Source: Pelodera strongyloides
Lineage: Eukaryota > Nematoda > Chromadorea > Rhabditida > Rhabditidae
Assembly: GCA_036852015.1 (NCBI GenBank)
Contig: JAANDG010000146.1
Coordinates: forward strand, 206,745-270,744
Direction of reading: 5' to 3'
Length of the DNA stretch: 64,000 nucleotides
The position numbers and the translations under genes are program-made. The stretch's first letter is position 1, and each line of letters starts with the position of its first letter. The notes beneath the pieces are model-generated. The model was given only the letters and a program-made list of their open reading frames with translations, had not been told where the DNA came from and did not search any database. Of the stretch, positions 58,301 through 64,000 are shown one piece after another.

Positions 58301-59779
58301 TATTCGGAGTCCCGGCATTCTTCGCTCGTCTCGACGGTATGAATAATTTCTATTTTACTTTTGCCTTCGAAAATGCACTAGACAACAATGATTAGATCCC
58401 TAGACAAAGACTGGGAAAACAATGAAAAGACGACGTATGCTATAACGGCTCGCCCCGGTGTGGCACACCTATGGCTTTATTGCCGCGCACAACAACTGAA
58501 ATTTTCTTTTCATTTTGCCGTAGGATCCCAAAATCCGGGTCTCGCCCACATATTGTTTCCCATATGCCACTAATATCTCTACACATAGGCATGGTTCCCC
58601 CGGCTCCTCCTATATGCATCTCTCGCGTATCACGTTATTCACGAATATGGAGGCATTTTGACGTCGGTCTTCACAACTTTCTGAAGCATCAGGTCAGCTG
58701 GAACGTTCATTTTACTGTAATAATACCATGCCTCTCAAACGCATGAAACAGTAAAGATTATCGAGCGCAACCAAAGGGTACGAAATGACGCAAAAACCCC
58801 TACTAATGTCATTTCTGATCCTAACATTCCAGGTTTATATTCCTTTGATGAAAGGCGCAACTGGGTTCACTGCCACATTCCTTCGTCTTCTATCCCTTTT
58901 CTGTGTTTTCTTCATTGTTCTTGTCTGGCACGGTAAGAGTGTGCAAAGAAAGCACAAGGTTGGGTACTGTATCACGCTCACCACAAGTGTACAATTACCC
59001 GCTAGACTCGTAATAGAAAAAAATACAGACGTATAAAGGATAAAATAACATGCCCGATGACTCACCATTCGCTCAATGCTCTGATGGGTTCTCCTCTGCC
59101 TAATGAATATTGCAGGGTCTGAGATCCGCATTTTTTAGGCTTCGAATCTCACTACGTTCTATGGGTCTCGCTATCCGCCTTCGAACTCGTTGTCGAATGG
59201 GTCGGGCGAACAATTTGGGAAACGGAACATTTCCAAGACTTCAGGAAAAGCGTTGGAGAGCAAAACACTCGCCGCATTATTTCCCTAGGAATGTTGGCGA
59301 CGGTTATCCCAGGTGATTTCTATGATTGTGAGTGAACCAAACCCCAACACGATAAGCACGAATGAAGCACATCTACTTGTACATAGAAACCACTTTTACG
59401 AACTCAGCGTATACGCAAAATGAACGCTCTGATAGTTGAATTGACGATGTTTCATCGAAATAATAAGCTTATTTTCCCTCTTTAGGAATATTCGGTGTAT
59501 TCTGTTTCCTGGGAAGAAGTGGGATAGGATCAACAGTTATTAGAAAGGTTCTACTGGACGGCATAACAGAAGTAGCCACCTTACGAATATTGGCAAACGG
59601 GTAAGGGTCCATTCAATTTCTACTTCAAACCGAAAGACAACATCAGAGCACGGTTGTAAAATAACCCATTTAGATTGCTATCGCCTGGAATCATATTTCT
59701 GCATATGATGACGCTCGGCTACTTCTTCAGTAACTACACATTGGAGTTCGATATAACGAAGAGTATAAAGCAAGAATAA
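52381..59779 (+). CDS. hhat: Hedgehog-acyltransferase-like MBOAT enzyme
   Basis: Membrane-bound O-acyltransferase family; human HHAT N-palmitoylates Hedgehog in the ER membrane. Exons: 52381-52559, 53209-53403, 53721-53913, 57488-57669, 57904-58034, 58247-58336, 58589-58692, 58833-58932, 59139-59312, 59486-59600, 59674-59779. All junctions are GT-AG and in phase; 1569 nt, 522 aa (human 493). Diagnostic blocks are FFHVKYVVLFGVPAF, RLDGMVPPAPP, WRHFDVGLHNF and VWHG, matching human FFYVKYLVLFGVPAL, RLDGLTPPALP, WRYFDVGLHNF and YWHG. Asp348 and His391 correspond to the catalytic pair (human D339, H379). The chain is strongly hydrophobic, as expected for about ten membrane spans. An acceptor at 52340 and a (GTAGTCT)3 repeat precede the ATG. 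Intron 3 (3.6 kb) is full of repeats. Nematodes lack a canonical Hedgehog, so the natural substrate is uncertain. Confidence 0.92.
52755..52884. mobile_element. family C hairpin, copy 3
   Basis: GAGGCCATATTCACCAAACC ... GAGTGTTGAATATGGCCT, in intron 1 of the hhat-like gene together with a family A copy. Confidence 0.8.
53012..53193. mobile_element. family A hairpin MITE, copy 11 (hhat intron 1)
   Basis: TTAAAGCGAAATACCAGCCG ... GGCCGGTATTTCGCTTTAT. It ends 16 bases before exon 2 of the hhat-like gene, so the intron's pyrimidine tract and AG follow it at once. Confidence 0.86.
55060..55290. mobile_element. family E fragment, copy 2 (hhat intron 3)
   Basis: Matches the core of the 24 kb element (CTACTAAACTACCGCGGGAT, ATATGCCTGCAGACCCATGC, CGGGAAGCAGCTGTATGA) but lacks both TTAA ends. 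It is an older, truncated copy. Confidence 0.7.
56608..56995. mobile_element. family B hairpin, copy 3 (hhat intron 3)
   Basis: TTAAAGGGACAGACCCATCA ... TGATGGGCCTGTCCCTTTAA. The arms include CCTATATTTACGATACGTTC and its complement. It is inserted inside a larger composite repeat. Confidence 0.82.
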
Positions 59780-59823
59780 ATGTGTTCAAAAGTTGTGTCT
59801 ACTAATATAAATAACAATTTATT
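59775..59823. terminator. interlocking poly(A) signals, hhat and rps-18
   Basis: The plus strand reads GAATAAATG, so AATAAA (59775-59780) overlaps the hhat stop codon. The minus strand has AATAAA at 59823-59818, 26 bases beyond the rps-18 stop. Cleavage 10-25 nt past each signal would end both transcripts inside the same 70 bp, so the two 3' UTRs are very short and may overlap. Confidence 0.55.
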
Positions 59824-59848
59824 GAATAACAAACAACAGAGTTGGGTA

Positions 59849-61450
59849 TTAACCTCCCTTCTTCTTGGACACTCCAACAGTACGTCCTCTGCGTCCGGTA
59901 GTCTTGGTGTGCTGACCACGCACACGGAGACCCCAGTAATGACGCAGACCACGGTGAAGGCGGATCTTCTTCATGCGCTCAAGGTCCTCACGGAGTTTGT
60001 TGTCAACAGCAGTGGAAAGAAGCTATAATGCAAATATTAGAAACAGAACCATAGAAGGTTCAATAGTCGGGAACATTTCTCACATTTGATACAACAAAAA
60101 AGCTTGCATGACGCATCAAAATTTCTTTGTATAGCAACACACATGAACGGTAAGGTAAAGATATGCTAGCGCTATCGGGATGACAAAGGGTAATGCGGCG
60201 TTCCGCTTTTTCCGTGCATATATCAAGCGCAAACCTCTTTTTAAAAAGCTTAAGCGGAACAAGCTAGGCGCTAATTATCGGACAGGAATCTAGGGATCCA
60301 AATTAATTACAGACAAAACATGAAGGCACCGGATTCGCAATTAAATCTATCACAAACAAAAATGACAATGATCATGAAAAAATACATCAGGATTGCTCAG
60401 TGTATCTATTTTCATTACGCTCGTACCTCGCTTCAAGAAAACATACGTTTATGCAAAAAGACAGACCATCACAAGGGACTAAGTAATCGCTATACACTTG
60501 TAATTATGCTTACCCCATTGTTTTTTCACACCAATTCAAAAAGTTCATAGTGTCTTATAGGGCACGTTCACAATAAACATATTTCCGTCTTTATATTTTC
60601 GATAAGAGACATATTATACTTATTTTTCGATAAGAAATTACGATATATTAATACATATGGAGAAAAATAGCATACTGATACACCCAATTACATTGGGCAA
60701 GGGCCATTACGGATTACGCAAAGCAGTACAGTTTCACACAAAAAACATTAAAGTGAGATAGGTACAATAAAATTAACATCAGAATTGCGAACTTACGTGA
60801 GAAGTCTTTCCGTCCTTGATATCACGAATTCTGTTGAGCATCCAGTGGGGGATCTTGTACTCAAGAGGGTTCTGCATAACAGTTACCATCTTTTCAAAGT
60901 CCTCCTCAGAGAGTTCTCCGGCGCGTTTCTTCACATCAATGTTTGCCTTGTTGCACACAACATGGGCAAAACGAACATTGACTCCCTAAACACTGATAAA
61001 CTACAACACGAATGTTAAAACCTTTTTAAATGATTCGTCGAGAAAATTCGGAAAGGTTTTAAAAAAACTACAAGAGGCTATATACGGTCATTTACAGAAG
61101 TAAAACAACCCAACAACTGGCTGTGACGTACATAGAGAAAAATTCAGATTTAAAGAGGGAGCACACAGGGTCCAACCAAACTCGAGCAAATTGCATATTA
61201 AGAAAAAAAGAAAAAATTTGACTGCGGTTTCTATATACTAGTAATTAATTGCACGTCCAAAAATTCATTTTCTTAGTTTATGACAGGAAATTAGAGCAAA
61301 TCTCGTATAAATATGGTCAAATTAATTCAACAAACAAATGAAACATACCTTGATGGCGGTCAAAGCGAAGGGAACCTTCTTGTTACCATTGATATTGGTG
61401 TTGAGGACACGAATAATATGCAAAAACCTCTCGGGGAGAATGAGCGACAT
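59849..61450 (-). CDS. rps-18: 40S ribosomal protein S18 (uS13)
   Basis: Structural protein of the small subunit head, the eukaryotic counterpart of bacterial S13. Three exons: 61450-61349, 60985-60797, 60022-59849. They total 465 nt, 154 aa plus stop, the length I remember for C. elegans RPS-18. Landmarks are [20 protein letters not shown] at the start, [48 protein letters not shown], and a basic tail ending KKKGG. The start lies 15 nt after a TATTTCAG acceptor (AG at 61466-61467), a likely spliced-leader site. It is convergent with the hhat-like gene and divergent from sec-61. C and G at third positions are strongly favoured, as usual for highly expressed nematode genes. Confidence 0.98.
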
Positions 61451-61920
61451 TGTCGCAGTTACTACCTGAAATAGGACGATAGAAAAAAGCCCAAAATTTA
61501 AAACATCAATAAAAAAAGAATATCTACACTGAAAACGTAACCACGCGCAAATTAACTCCCGCTAGCCTTCAAAACCATCACGAAAACAACAAACAATCCT
61601 AATTTTAGCCTCACAACATGCAAAAATATTTCAAAAATTCAAAAATCCTATTTTTTTAAAAGAAAGTACATTCCTTGACCGAAGTCGGTACCGTATTCTG
61701 TATTTGTTGAAAATGTTCTTCGCTGTGGGAACGTGCAGCATTTGAATATCATATCGCTGCGGGACCTTGTAGTTCGAGCTGCAAGCACGTTACGGTATGC
61801 TACGTTTTCTCTCCTTGCGCCGCCGACTTGCGCTGTCTGCTTCGAGTGGGTGCCCTTGGTGTTGCCAGAGTCCATATATCTTCACTTTATTTCCATTACT
61901 GAGACTCGTACCACACCACC
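61451..61920. promoter_or_regulatory. shared divergent promoter, rps-18 / sec-61
   Basis: Only 470 bp separate the start codons of two housekeeping genes read in opposite directions. The rps-18 side has the acceptor at 61466-61467. The middle has a GC-richer block (about 61735-61865) between AT-rich flanks. No TATA box is obvious. Co-regulation is inferred from layout only. Confidence 0.5.
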
Positions 61921-63823
<1,903 letters not shown>

Positions 63824-64000
63824 GTATGTTTTTGTTTTCCTTTGCATTACCCACTGACACAGGGGTACAAGTTGGTGTGTGAAAACACGCACGAACCACC
63901 TCCGGAAGCAATTCAAAATTAATATATTTGACCGAAACATGGTGTTTTATTAAAACGGTCTATCACTAGGCTAAAGAAACCACTTCCGTTTACGCACGGA

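Overview
This window is nematode nuclear DNA, most likely from a rhabditid close to Caenorhabditis. The evidence is short T-rich 3' splice sites (TTTTCAG, TTTCCAG), genes that open just after such a site as trans-spliced messages do, TTAGGC-type degenerate telomeric motifs, and protein matches closest to what I remember of C. elegans. Five genes are recognisable; all have introns, and I rebuilt their exons by hand with splice phases checked.

Layout. The minus strand from 28.7 kb to 3.0 kb is one very large EPS8 gene (25 coding exons, predicted 921 aa) with PTB, proline-rich, SH3 and C-terminal actin-binding regions. It has a second, earlier stop at 13548 that would give a 697-aa form without the actin-binding end. 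From 28.8 to 45.5 kb no gene is visible. That stretch holds many GA/CT simple repeats, several hairpin elements and one cluster of three CCAAT boxes. A secreted cysteine-rich protein of Ly6/three-finger or ET-module type lies at 45.6-49.6 kb (plus). A Hedgehog-acyltransferase-like MBOAT enzyme (522 aa) lies at 52.4-59.8 kb (plus). Ribosomal protein S18 (154 aa, minus) meets it tail to tail with 69 bp between stops. Sec61 alpha (plus) starts 470 bp from RPS18 in the opposite direction and runs off the right edge after 259 codons.

The order sec-61, rps-18, hhat, eps-8 is, from memory, the order of these genes in the Y57G11C region of C. elegans chromosome IV, so this is a conserved block widened by repeats.

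Most of the remaining sequence is non-autonomous mobile DNA. At least eleven copies of one ~170-185 bp hairpin element (family A here) and several other palindromic families all end in TTAA-AG...CT-TTAA, which points to one TTAA-targeting transposition machinery. Several copies sit 16-40 nt upstream of 3' splice sites, and many carry the octamer ATGCAAAT. I found no transposase gene, CRISPR array or bacterial-type operon. No wholly new protein system is visible; the most unusual signal is this set of hairpin families and where they sit.
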